Assembly (NCBI GenBank): GCA_946886875.1 | Contig: CAMPJN010000019.1 | Location: 1 to 19,880, forward strand | DNA from: an uncultured Pseudomonas sp. | GTDB lineage: Bacteria > Pseudomonadota > Gammaproteobacteria > Pseudomonadales > Pseudomonadaceae | DNA length: 19,880 nucleotides | Direction: 5' to 3' | Part shown: piece by piece, positions 1-6,935 of the stretch | How the letters are laid out: every line of letters begins with the position of its first letter | Position numbering within the stretch: position 1 is the first letter of the stretch | Translations under genes and position numbers: made by a program | The notes under the pieces: generated by a model | What the model was told of the DNA's origin: nothing | The model's input: the letters and a program-made list of their open reading frames with translations, nothing else | Databases searched by the model: none

Positions 1-423
1 AGAGCCATGGGCTGCACTATCATAGGATGGACGGGCGATCACCGCAATGGGCATTCGTCGCGCGATACCGCGCCAAGCCTTCCACTGGCCGAATTGTGCT
101 AGATTGTCCGCCCCCATCAGCCAAATGAACCGATGACGCGGATAGCGCGCGGACAAGCGGCGCAGCGAATCGACGGTATAACGCGTGCCCAGCGTGCGTT
201 CGATTGCCGTCGGCCGGATAGGGGCACGACGCGCGATTTTCCTGGCGTGCTGCAATCTTGCGGCCAACGGCGCCATCTCGGTCGAGCGTTTCAGCGGGTT
301 GCCGGGAGAAACGAGCCACCATATTTCATCAAGACCGAGCGCCTGGGCAGCAAACAGCGAAATTGCCCGGTGGCCACCATGCGCTGGATTGAAGGAGCCG
401 CCCAATAGGCCAATGCGTGCCAT
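1..423 (-). CDS. nadD: Nicotinate-nucleotide adenylyltransferase, partial (C-terminal part outside window)
   Basis: NadD joins nicotinate mononucleotide to ATP to give deamido-NAD in cytoplasmic NAD synthesis. The minus strand is open from an ATG at 423 to the window edge, giving 141 codons. The N-terminus carries the nucleotidyltransferase motif GGSFNPAHGGH at residues 8-18, followed by the NadD-like stretch EIWWLVSPGNPLK and an MGADNL segment near residue 110. These are family hallmarks, so the call is firm although the C-terminal part is missing. The ATG is chosen because the motif lies at the expected distance from it; the ribosome-binding site is weak. It lies 110 bases downstream of rmuC in the same direction and could be co-transcribed with it. 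This is host chromosome, not part of the island. Confidence 0.92.
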   Translation of the reverse strand, partial: MARIGLLGGSFNPAHGGHRAISLFAAQALGLDEIWWLVSPGNPLKRSTEMAPLAARLQHARKIARRAPIRPTAIERTLGTRYTVDSLRRLSARYPRHRFIWLMGADNLAQFGQWKAWRGIARRMPIAVIARPSYDSAAHGS

Positions 424-532
424 CCCCAGCCCATGCCACCGTGAGGCTTTTCACGCAATCCGAAGCTTCGTTCTGATTTCAATAGCTGGCTAACTATCAA
501 TATGAACCCCAACTGAAGTCCTGCGGATCCGC

Positions 533-1963
533 CTATTCCACGATGCTGGGCAGTGCGTCTAACGGCCGCAAGGCTTCAGGAGAGGCGGGTTCACGCACTA
601 GTGCTTCGACCGGCTCCAACTGATCCAGTTCCTTGCCACCCGTTTCGATGTTGAGGTCGCGCAACTTGCGCCCGGTGACCAGCACTCGACCTTCGAAACT
701 ACCGACAAACGCGTTATAATCACCCACGGCCCCGGTCAGTCGATTGCCCAGTTTCCGAAGCGAAGTCGCCGCGCCCGCCAGCCTTTCATAAAGCTCCTTG
801 CCCAGTGCGCCAATGCGCTTGGCCTCGTCAGCCATTTTTTCCTGCCGCCATACCGCCGCGACTGTCCGGGCGATTGCGATCAGATTAGTCGGGGTCGCGA
901 GCAATACGCGCTTGGCAAAGGCGTGATCCCATAGTCGAGGATCATGTTCCAGCGCGGCGGACAGGAAATGCTCGCCCGGCACGAACATGATCACATAGTC
1001 GGGGGCTTCATCAAATTGATCAGCATAGCTTTTTCGCCCCAGCGTATCGACATGGGCGCGCATTGCGTTGGCATGGGCCGTCAACAGCCGGTTACGTTCA
1101 TCCTCACCTTCGGCTCCATAAGCATCCTGATAGGCGTTGAGTGATACCTTGGCGTCAATGACCAGCGATCGCCCTCCCGGCACGCGGAGGATGGCGTCTG
1201 GTCGCAACCGTCCATCCTCGCCCTCAACGCTCACTTCCGTGTGGAAATCGACATGTTCCGATAGGCCGCAGGTTTCCAGCACGTTGCGCAACTGCTGCTC
1301 GCCCCATCGGCCGCGTGCCTTCGGGGCATGGCGAAGTGAATCGACTAGCCGCTGCGCTTCCGCGCGCACCGCTTCCTGACCGGTGCGCATGGATTCGATC
1401 TCGCCGCGCAGGATGCCATAGGCTTCGGTCCGCTGCTGTTCGATCTGCGTGATCTTCAGGTCGTAGCGCTGAATCGTCTCATTGACCGGATGGAGCAGTT
1501 GCTTCAGTTGCGCTTCGCTTTTCTCATGCGCCTGCGTCATCCGCTGGTCCGCACGCTCCAGAAAATGAGTCTGCGCCTGTTGCAGCAGTTTGCCGCCGAT
1601 CTCGCTGAACTGCGCGGAAAGCTGTTCCTTGGCGTCCTTCAACGCGACAATCTGCGCCTCGAACGCTTCGGCTCGCGCCTGCGTATCGGACCGTAGGGCA
1701 GCCAAGTCGCGGCCCGCCGCCTCGCGCGCCGTCCGTTCCTCTTCCAATCGTCCCGCAAGCTCAGCCGCCTGCGCTGCGCGATCCTGCGCTACCACCAGTT
1801 CCTGCAAAGCCGCATTGCGCTGTGCCGTGATACTGTCCAGCTTCGCGGTAAGCTCCGTCTTTTCAGCGCTGGCAGTGGCAAGGGCCTTTCCCCGCAGCAG
1901 CCACCCGACCCCAATCCCAGCGAGCGAGGCTGCAATAATTAGCAGGGCGATCAGGCTGTCCAT
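533..1963 (-). CDS. rmuC: DNA recombination protein RmuC
   Basis: The 476-residue product has an N-terminal membrane anchor (residues 4-22), a long Ala/Glu/Gln-rich region predicted to be coiled coil (about 30-210), and a C-terminal domain of the RmuC restriction-endonuclease-like fold. That domain contains GRWGEQQLRNVLE from residue 218 and the nuclease-type segment LVIDAKVSLNAY near 268-278. In the known family RmuC limits inversions at short inverted repeats and is thought to be a nuclease. The start is supported by a GAGGGG Shine-Dalgarno stretch just before the ATG. It is a host gene. With the island removed it would lie about 140 bases beyond the end of guaA in the same direction. No frameshift or truncation is visible. 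Confidence 0.93.
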   Translation of the reverse strand: MDSLIALLIIAASLAGIGVGWLLRGKALATASAEKTELTAKLDSITAQRNAALQELVVAQDRAAQAAELAGRLEEERTAREAAGRDLAALRSDTQARAEAFEAQIVALKDAKEQLSAQFSEIGGKLLQQAQTHFLERADQRMTQAHEKSEAQLKQLLHPVNETIQRYDLKITQIEQQRTEAYGILRGEIESMRTGQEAVRAEAQRLVDSLRHAPKARGRWGEQQLRNVLETCGLSEHVDFHTEVSVEGEDGRLRPDAILRVPGGRSLVIDAKVSLNAYQDAYGAEGEDERNRLLTAHANAMRAHVDTLGRKSYADQFDEAPDYVIMFVPGEHFLSAALEHDPRLWDHAFAKRVLLATPTNLIAIARTVAAVWRQEKMADEAKRIGALGKELYERLAGAATSLRKLGNRLTGAVGDYNAFVGSFEGRVLVTGRKLRDLNIETGGKELDQLEPVEALVREPASPEALRPLDALPSIVE

Positions 1964-2105
1964 ATTATCCCCTCATTGGAACGAAAGGTGAACCTAACGC
2001 TCAGTTGCCGCTGTCGCAAGGGTTCTGCGTCAGGTGCCCGGAAACAGTCCGTCGAGCGTTCTGGTGCGGCCCTCAAACACTCCTCAACGGGGAATCAGCG
2101 TGAGA
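1964..2105. other. Host intergenic DNA between rmuC and the island end
   Basis: About 140 bases of host-like sequence hold no convincing gene. I see no clear rho-independent terminator for guaA here, although before insertion this DNA would have followed the guaA stop codon. Confidence 0.6.
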
Positions 2106-2198
2106 TCACTCCCACTCTATTGTAAACAAGACATTTTTATCTTTTATATTCAATGGCTTATTTTCCTGCTAATTGGTAATACCATGAAAAATACCATG
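2106..2198. repeat. Left attachment site and island end with arm-type repeats
   Basis: The core TCACTCCCACTC (2106-2117) is followed by TATTGTAAACAAG. Two direct copies of ATACCATG lie at 2179-2186 and 2191-2198, 12 bases apart. The same octamer recurs around the integrase gene at the other island end, so these are good candidates for integrase or excisionase arm sites (inference). The interval between core and arms is AT-rich and contains no gene. Confidence 0.75.
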
Positions 2199-2412
2199 CT
2201 CAGAAAAGGCTTAACAATATTTTGAAAAATTGCCTACTGAGCGCTGCCGCACAGCTCCATAGGCCGCTTTCCTGGCTTTGCTTCCAGATGTATGCTCTTC
2301 TGCTCCTGCAGCTAATGGATCACCGCAAACAGGTTACTCGCCTGGGGATTCCCTTTCGACCCGAGCATCCGTATGAGACTCATGCTCGATTATTATTATT
2401 ATAGAAGCCCCC
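2199..2412 (+). promoter_or_regulatory. Upstream region of sul2 with inverted repeat and ATT repeat tract
   Basis: No gene is evident in this stretch. A 7-bp inverted repeat, CGAGCAT (2362-2368) and ATGCTCG (2382-2388), is followed directly by a tract of ATT repeats up to 2402, ten bases before the sul2 ATG. The layout resembles the sequence preceding sul2 on small resistance plasmids, as far as I recall. The tract could supply a -10 element or an unstructured ribosome landing site, but I cannot assign the promoter from sequence alone. Confidence 0.45.
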
Positions 2413-3228
2413 ATGAATAAATCGCTCATCATTTTCGGCATCGTCAACATAACCTCGGACAGTTTCTCCGATGGAGGCCGGTATCTGGCGCCAGACGCAG
2501 CCATTGCGCAGGCGCGTAAGCTGATGGCCGAGGGGGCAGATGTGATCGACCTCGGTCCGGCATCCAGCAATCCCGACGCCGCGCCTGTTTCGTCCGACAC
2601 AGAAATCGCGCGTATCGCGCCGGTGCTGGACGCGCTCAAGGCAGATGGCATTCCCGTCTCGCTCGACAGTTATCAACCCGCGACGCAAGCCTATGCCTTG
2701 TCGCGTGGTGTGGCCTATCTCAATGATATTCGCGGTTTTCCAGACGCTGCGTTCTATCCGCAATTGGCGAAATCATCTGCCAAACTCGTCGTTATGCATT
2801 CGGTGCAAGACGGGCAGGCAGATCGGCGCGAGGCACCCGCTGGCGACATCATGGATCACATTGCGGCGTTCTTTGACGCGCGCATCGCGGCGCTGACGGG
2901 TGCCGGTATCAAACGCAACCGCCTTGTCCTTGATCCCGGCATGGGGTTTTTTCTGGGGGCTGCTCCCGAAACCTCGCTCTCGGTGCTGGCGCGGTTCGAT
3001 GAATTGCGGCTGCGCTTCGATTTGCCGGTGCTTCTGTCTGTTTCGCGCAAATCCTTTCTGCGCGCGCTCACAGGCCGTGGTCCGGGGGATGTCGGGGCCG
3101 CGACACTCGCTGCAGAGCTTGCCGCCGCCGCAGGTGGAGCTGACTTCATCCGCACACACGAGCCGCGCCCCTTGCGCGACGGGCTGGCGGTATTGGCGGC
3201 GCTGAAAGAAACCGCAAGAATTCGTTAA
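2413..3228 (+). CDS. sul2: Sulfonamide-resistant dihydropteroate synthase Sul2
   Basis: Dihydropteroate synthase joins p-aminobenzoate to hydroxymethyl-dihydropterin pyrophosphate in folate synthesis. Sul enzymes do this while discriminating against sulfonamides. The product is 271 residues, the standard Sul2 length, and I recognise the sequence. Visible DHPS motifs are the pterin/phosphate loop NITSDSFSDGG (residues 12-22), LDSYQP (84-89), LNDIRG (103-108), DPGMGFF (174-180), SVSRKSF and a late RTHEP. Sul proteins differ from normal DHPS near the p-aminobenzoate pocket in the GMGFF region (family knowledge). It starts at ATG 2413 and is followed 86 bases later by the start of glmM, reproducing a chromosomal folP-glmM order. 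It is mobile cargo of CR2 and the island, not the host folP. Its immediate upstream DNA is AT-rich and unlike the host. Confidence 0.97.
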   Translation: MNKSLIIFGIVNITSDSFSDGGRYLAPDAAIAQARKLMAEGADVIDLGPASSNPDAAPVSSDTEIARIAPVLDALKADGIPVSLDSYQPATQAYALSRGVAYLNDIRGFPDAAFYPQLAKSSAKLVVMHSVQDGQADRREAPAGDIMDHIAAFFDARIAALTGAGIKRNRLVLDPGMGFFLGAAPETSLSVLARFDELRLRFDLPVLLSVSRKSFLRALTGRGPGDVGAATLAAELAAAAGGADFIRTHEPRPLRDGLAVLAALKETARIR

Positions 3229-3314
3229 CTGCACATTCGGGATATTTCTCTATATTCGCGGTTCAGCAGGCATGTCCCCTTTGAGGGCGACCCGACGACA
3301 GGATAATCGACCTT

Positions 3315-3560
3315 ATGGTGCGCAAATATTTCGGCACAGACGGTATTCGTGGCAAAGCCAACGAAGGCGCGATGACGGCGGAAACCGCCTTGCGCGTCGG
3401 CATGGCGGCTGGCCGTGTCTTTCGTCGCGGTGACCACCGCCATCGTGTCGTGATCGGCAAGGATACGCGCCTGTCGGGCTATATGCTTGAACCCGCGCTC
3501 ACAGCCGGTTTCACCTCGATGGGCATGGACGTATTCCTTTTTGGCCCGCTGCCGACAACG
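3315..3560 (+). pseudogene. glmM: Truncated phosphoglucosamine mutase gene (glmM remnant)
   Basis: About 80 N-terminal residues of GlmM remain, beginning [16 protein letters not shown] and including the conserved [10 protein letters not shown] and [10 protein letters not shown] segments. The normal enzyme is about 450 residues and interconverts glucosamine-6- and -1-phosphate. The active-site serine loop lies beyond the break, so the fragment cannot be active. Similarity stops at about 3560, where the oriIS-like end of CR2 begins. The frame then runs through CR2 DNA to a stop at 3615-3617, adding about 20 unrelated residues. The remnant is the accepted marker of how sul2 was captured: a folP-glmM operon cut by CR2. 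The fragment looks proteobacterial and could show the donor lineage. Confidence 0.93.
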
Positions 3561-3578
3561 TATAGGAAGAATAAACGC
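3559..3578 (-). other. oriIS-like terminus of CR2
   Basis: On the minus strand this reads GCGTTTATTCTTCCTATACG. It closely resembles the IS91-family oriIS pattern GCGTTT...ACTTCCTATACGG as I remember it. It lies exactly where glmM similarity stops and 3' of the transposase gene, as expected for the replication origin end. Confidence 0.75.
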
Positions 3579-3792
3579 CCTTTTCACCCAAGTCCAACAG
3601 CTTTGGACCGCAGTTGACTCTTTCGACACCCCTGCGATGCAACCCAATCCGGCTGACGGGGAGCCAGCAACGCTGAAAATTTACCCTCCTCTTTCCCACT
3701 AGCGGCTCCTTTTCCGACAACCAGCACGGCGGATCCCTGCCGCGGCGCTGTGAACGCAGCATTTTGATTGGTATCGTTGGCCTTCAGGCTCG

Positions 3793-5286
3793 TCAGTCAA
3801 ACAGACCCAGGAGCAGCTCAGCCGGTGGCGCCCGGCTTTCGGGTAACGCCCTGGTCCCGCTGGTTTCGGCTTTGTGCTTCAGGTGATCAAGGATCTGCTT
3901 GATCACTATAGGGTCTTCAATGCAGGCGATGACTTTCATGGCGCCGCCGCAGCCGCTGCAGGTCTCGATGTCGATATTGAAAACACGCTTGAGCCGTTGC
4001 GCCCATGTCATCGACGCTCGCCGTTGTGCTGGTGTTGCCGGTTCATCAGCCACCCTGACCTTGTTGCCCCTGCCCCGTTTTGCCGGCGTGACCAACGCCC
4101 GGTGCCGACTGTTGGGTGCGAACACCCCGTGGAAGCGGGTTAGGTTGACTCTGGGCTTCGGTACCAGGGCGGCCAGCCTTGCAATGAAATCCAATGGTTC
4201 GAAAATGACGTGCGTGGTGCCGTCCCGGTACGGCGTCTTGAGCTGGTAGCGCACGTTGCCGCCTCGTGTTAACGACAGCCGCTTCTCGGATACCGCCGGG
4301 CGGCTGATGTACCGGCACAGCCGTTCGAGCTTCTTGCGTTCATCGGCCCTGGCCGCCACGCCGGCGTGCAGGCTGGACCCGGCTACCTTGCCAATCCCGT
4401 CACCGAACGGATCACCACTGGTCGGCAGAGTTTGCAAAGTGAACACCTTTCGCCCCGCCTGTGAACCGACAGCGATACGGTAAGTGATCGAGTGCCCCAG
4501 CAGGGGTGTCATCGGGTCGTCATCCACCGCATCCGAGGCCAGATAGCTGTTTTCGACATCCCGTTCCAGCAGGCCTTGCCGTTCCAGATAGCGACCCACC
4601 CGGTGGGCGATGGTGTGCGTCAGCTGGGTGAGCTCTGGGCTGGTCGGCGCCTTGACCCAGCGGAAACGCGCTGAGCCGTGGGATTGCTCGACATACACAC
4701 CGTCGAGAAACAGCATGTGGAAGTGAACATTCAGATTGAGCGCCGATCCAAAACGCTGGATCAGGGTGACCGCGCCCGTCTTGGCCACTTGGTGGGTATG
4801 GCCCGCTTTCTTGACCAGGTGCGTGGCAATGACGCGGTAAACGATGCCCAGCACCCACCCCATGATCTCGGGCCGGCTGGCAAACAGGAAACGCAGCTGA
4901 AACGGGAAGCTCAACACCCACTGACGCATGGGTTGTTCAGGCAGTACTTCATCAACCAGCAAGGCGGCACTTTCGGCCATCCGCCGCGCCCCACAGCTCG
5001 GGCAGAAACCGCGACGCTTACAGCTGAAAGCGACCAGGTGCTCGGCGTGGCAAGACTCGCAGCGAACCCGTAGAAAGCCATGCTCCAGCCGCCCGCATTG
5101 GAGAAATTCTTCAAATTCCCGTTGCACATAGCCCGGCAATTCCTTTCCCTGCTCTGCCATAAGCGCAGCGAATGCCGGGTAATACTCGTCAACGATCTGA
5201 TAGAGAAGGGTTTGCTCGGGTCGGTGGCTCTGGTAACGACCAGTATCCCGACCCCGGCTGGCCGTCCTGGCCGCCACATGAGGCAT
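3793..5286 (-). CDS. rcr2: ISCR2 transposase (HUH rolling-circle, IS91 family)
   Basis: The 497-residue product nicks and transfers one strand during rolling-circle transposition. An N-terminal zinc ribbon is visible (Cys76-x2-Cys79, Cys89, Cys95-x2-Cys98). The HUH metal site is HFH at residues 188-190 within LNLNVHFHMLFLDGVY. A single catalytic tyrosine is likely Tyr326 in LCRYISRPAVSEKRL, as in ISCR enzymes, whereas IS91 has two. A second cysteine cluster, CSGCGGAMKV, sits near the C-terminus. The start at 5286 is preceded by AAGGA and then by a LexA-box-like palindrome. The gene is intact, so the element may be active. It reads toward glmM and sul2, with about 235 bases between its stop and the element end. 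Confidence 0.93.
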   Translation of the reverse strand: MPHVAARTASRGRDTGRYQSHRPEQTLLYQIVDEYYPAFAALMAEQGKELPGYVQREFEEFLQCGRLEHGFLRVRCESCHAEHLVAFSCKRRGFCPSCGARRMAESAALLVDEVLPEQPMRQWVLSFPFQLRFLFASRPEIMGWVLGIVYRVIATHLVKKAGHTHQVAKTGAVTLIQRFGSALNLNVHFHMLFLDGVYVEQSHGSARFRWVKAPTSPELTQLTHTIAHRVGRYLERQGLLERDVENSYLASDAVDDDPMTPLLGHSITYRIAVGSQAGRKVFTLQTLPTSGDPFGDGIGKVAGSSLHAGVAARADERKKLERLCRYISRPAVSEKRLSLTRGGNVRYQLKTPYRDGTTHVIFEPLDFIARLAALVPKPRVNLTRFHGVFAPNSRHRALVTPAKRGRGNKVRVADEPATPAQRRASMTWAQRLKRVFNIDIETCSGCGGAMKVIACIEDPIVIKQILDHLKHKAETSGTRALPESRAPPAELLLGLFD

Positions 5287-5303
5287 GTTCCGCGTCCTTG
5301 CAA

Positions 5304-5323
5304 TACTGTGTTTACATACAGTC
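5304..5323. promoter_or_regulatory. LexA-box-like palindrome upstream of rcr2
   Basis: TACTGTGTTTACATACAGTC matches the gammaproteobacterial SOS box TACTGT(AT)4ACAGTA at 16 of 20 positions and keeps the essential CTG-N10-CAG. It lies 18-37 bases upstream of the rcr2 ATG, where binding would block expression. Alphaproteobacterial LexA recognises a different, GTTC-N7-GTTC type site, so regulation would depend on the host. Confidence 0.55.
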
Positions 5324-5397
5324 TATCGCTTAGCGGAAAGTTCTTTTACCCTCAGCCGAAATGCCTGCCGTTGCTAGACATTGCCAGCCAGTGCCCG

Positions 5398-5490
5398 TCA
5401 CTCCCACTCGATTGTAAACAAGCACACAAAACCCTTTAGTGACAACAATTTGCAAGAACTATCAGGCTCAGTGCCATGAAAAATACCATG
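5398..5490. repeat. Internal second island end (att core plus arm repeats)
   Basis: The core TCACTCCCACTC (5398-5409) is followed by GATTGTAAACAAG, differing at one base from the left end over 25 positions. Arm-like octamers follow: GTGCCATG at 5471-5478 and ATACCATG at 5483-5490. Core-to-arm spacing is 73 bases, identical to the left end, and the 12-base arm spacing is also identical. The bases between core and arms are very different from the left end. It looks like the original left end of a related island, left internal when the sul2/CR2 segment was added. Confidence 0.75.
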
Positions 5491-5496
5491 ACCAGA

Positions 5497-5721
5497 TCAT
5501 GAGGTTGAACACGGCTTGCGCCGGCAGCGTTCACGCTCCTGGTCGGCGATCTCGCCCGGCTGCAATGCTAGCTCAGCATCGGTCATGCGCTCCAGCACGT
5601 CGCGTAGGCGGATGGTGCAAGGAATGGGCGGCAGCTCGAACTCATAGCCGCCGGCGATCATTTCGGCCGCAATCTCCTCGGTGATGAAAAACGGCTCGTC
5701 GTCTTGGTTCGGCTTCTTCAT
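5497..5721 (-). CDS. Small acidic protein of unknown function, coupled to resolvase
   Basis: The 74-residue ORF begins MKKPNQDDEPFFITEEIAAEM and overlaps the resolvase stop by four bases (ATGA at 5718-5721), so it is probably translated by coupling. It is acidic until a basic cysteine-containing tail (ERCRRKPCSTS). That tail runs to within a few bases of the arm repeats, so the C-terminus may have been created by the island boundary. No domain is recognised. The central PIPCTIRLRDVLERMTDAELAL has helix-forming character. It could assist the resolvase or be a plasmid backbone remnant; neither is shown. Confidence 0.6.
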   Translation of the reverse strand: MKKPNQDDEPFFITEEIAAEMIAGGYEFELPPIPCTIRLRDVLERMTDAELALQPGEIADQERERCRRKPCSTS

Positions 5722-6455
5722 GCCCTTTCCTCCTGGCGCTCATCCTGGCCGACAGCGGCCAGGGCATCGGCTTCCGTCAATGCGTCCTCCACGAACGCGC
5801 CGTGCTGCTTCGCTTCGGCCTGGCTGACCTCGGCCCATATCCGTTTCACCTGGGCCGCACTGTACCCGGCCAGCTCGGCGGTCTTGTTGATGCTGTAGCC
5901 GGACTTGCGCAGCGCGACAACTTGGGCGCGGCGCTTCGGATCAGCACGGCGGCCCTTGTACCGCCCGGCCTGGCGGGCCAACTCAATGCCTTGGCGCTGG
6001 CGTTCGCGCCTGTCCTCGTAGTCGTCGCGGGCCATCTGCAAGGCCAGGCGAAAAAGCATGATCTGCACGGCTTCCAGCACGATCTTGGCGACGCCCTGGG
6101 CCTCGGCCGCCAGGTCGGATAGATCGACCACGCCAGGGACGGCCAGGCGTGCGCCTTTGGCCTGTATCGAGGCCACCAGGCGCTCGGCCTCGGGCAAAGG
6201 TAGGCGGCTGATGCGGTCGATCTTCTCGGCAATGACCACCTCGCCGGGCTGTAGGTCGCCGATCATGCGCAGCAGCTCAGGCCGGTCGGCGCGTGCGCCG
6301 GATGCCTTCTCACGGTAGATGCCGGCGACGTAGTAGCCGGCGGCCTTCGCGGCCGTAGTGATCGCCTCTTGGCGTTCCAAGTCCTGCGCGTCGGTGCTGA
6401 CGCGCAGATAGACCCGCGCCACCATCGGCGCGGCTACTGGCTTCGTCCTGCGCAT
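5718..6455 (-). CDS. Serine resolvase/invertase family recombinase
   Basis: The 245-residue protein has the N-terminal resolvase catalytic domain with ARVYLRVSTDAQDLERQ, the nucleophile likely Ser20. It continues through GVVIAEKIDRISRLP-type active-site segments and the long E-helix, and ends in a helix-turn-helix around KRRAQVVALRKSGYSINKTAELAGYSAAQVKRI. Such enzymes resolve plasmid or transposon cointegrates and multimers at res sites. A GGAG ribosome-binding site precedes ATG 6455; a second Met at codon 11 is possible. It faces away from the ars operon across a 147-base interval that could hold its res site. The 30-residue tail beyond the HTH is longer than in Tn3 resolvases and acidic. 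In an island able to replicate, it may resolve tandem or dimeric forms (inference). Confidence 0.88.
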   Translation of the reverse strand: MRRTKPVAAPMVARVYLRVSTDAQDLERQEAITTAAKAAGYYVAGIYREKASGARADRPELLRMIGDLQPGEVVIAEKIDRISRLPLPEAERLVASIQAKGARLAVPGVVDLSDLAAEAQGVAKIVLEAVQIMLFRLALQMARDDYEDRRERQRQGIELARQAGRYKGRRADPKRRAQVVALRKSGYSINKTAELAGYSAAQVKRIWAEVSQAEAKQHGAFVEDALTEADALAAVGQDERQEERA

Positions 6456-6538
6456 ACTTGCGGGCTCCTTTGGGCATACTCAAATGCACCCATCTTAAAC
6501 TGGCAGGCCAATTTATCACATATCGATCTAAATGCGCC

Positions 6539-6602
6539 TAGCTCATTTTTACAGCTTAAATGAGCTATTGAGCACACTCCATATTTCGACTATTATTGAA
6601 AC
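6539..6602 (+). promoter_or_regulatory. ars operon promoter with inverted-repeat operator
   Basis: A perfect 10-bp inverted repeat, TAGCTCATTT (6539-6548) and AAATGAGCTA (6558-6567), directly precedes a -35 TTGAGC (6568-6573), a 17-base spacer and a -10 TATTAT (6591-6596). The repeat is a plausible ArsR operator. The predicted transcription start falls at or within a base or two of the arsR ATG at 6603. Confidence 0.6.
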
Positions 6603-6935
6603 ATGGAAACGATAAATGCTGTAGCCGCCCTGGCGGCCATCGCTCAAGAATCGCGCCTCGCGGTGTTCCGGCTTCTCGTCCAGGCCGGCCCCGCCGGCAT
6701 GGCCGCCGGAAAAATCAGCGAAGCGGCCGGCATCCCGCCGTCTTCGCTATCCTTCCACCTGAAAGAGCTGGCACACGCCGGCATGGTCACGTCGCGGCAA
6801 GAAGGCCGATTTGTGATCTACGAGGCGAACTTTTCGACGGCCACTAACCTGGTGGCCTTTCTCACGGAAAACTGCTGCGGCGGCCAGGTGTGCAACCTGT
6901 CTTGCACCACGGAAGCCGGGAAGGTGTTGGCATGA
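6603..6935 (+). CDS. arsR: Arsenite-responsive ArsR/SmtB repressor
   Basis: The 110-residue winged-helix repressor has its recognition region at about residues 37-60 ([20 protein letters not shown]) followed by a wing ([13 protein letters not shown]). The As(III) site is at the C-terminus: Cys91, Cys92, Cys97 and Cys101 in [13 protein letters not shown]. This is the arrangement of the Acidithiobacillus-type ArsR rather than the classical ELCVCDL site in the DNA-binding helix. It heads the ars operon and overlaps arsH by ATGA. No Shine-Dalgarno sequence precedes the ATG and the predicted transcript begins there, so translation may be leaderless. Expected role: repress its own operon until arsenite or antimonite binds. 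Confidence 0.95.
   Translation: METINAVAALAAIAQESRLAVFRLLVQAGPAGMAAGKISEAAGIPPSSLSFHLKELAHAGMVTSRQEGRFVIYEANFSTATNLVAFLTENCCGGQVCNLSCTTEAGKVLA

Larger units (their letters stand above)
3559..5397 (-). mobile_element. ISCR2: ISCR2 (CR2) rolling-circle element, IS91-like
   Basis: The element consists of the rcr2 transposase gene with an oriIS-like end 3' of it (left here, next to glmM) and a terIS side 5' of it. If it ends just before the internal att core at 5398 it is 1,839 bases, close to the roughly 1.85 kb I recall for CR2. ISCR elements move by rolling-circle replication and can carry DNA lying beyond a missed terminus, which is the accepted route for sul2 spread. No terminal inverted repeats or target duplication are expected. 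The exact ter end is uncertain because it abuts or includes the guaA-like core. Confidence 0.85.

Noticed and set aside
2034..2404. Short open frames across the left island end
   Set aside because: They span the att core and AT-rich spacer, have no ribosome-binding site and show no family features.
2413..3228. Host folP
   Set aside because: Sequence and length are those of mobile Sul2, it adjoins a broken glmM and CR2, and it lies within the island.
3561..3617. Possible novel GlmM fusion protein
   Set aside because: The last residues come from CR2 end DNA by chance read-through; no functional domain is gained.
6890..6931. Longer arsH start at 6890
   Set aside because: The extra 14 codons lie inside arsR and break the ATGA overlap pattern kept at every other ars junction.
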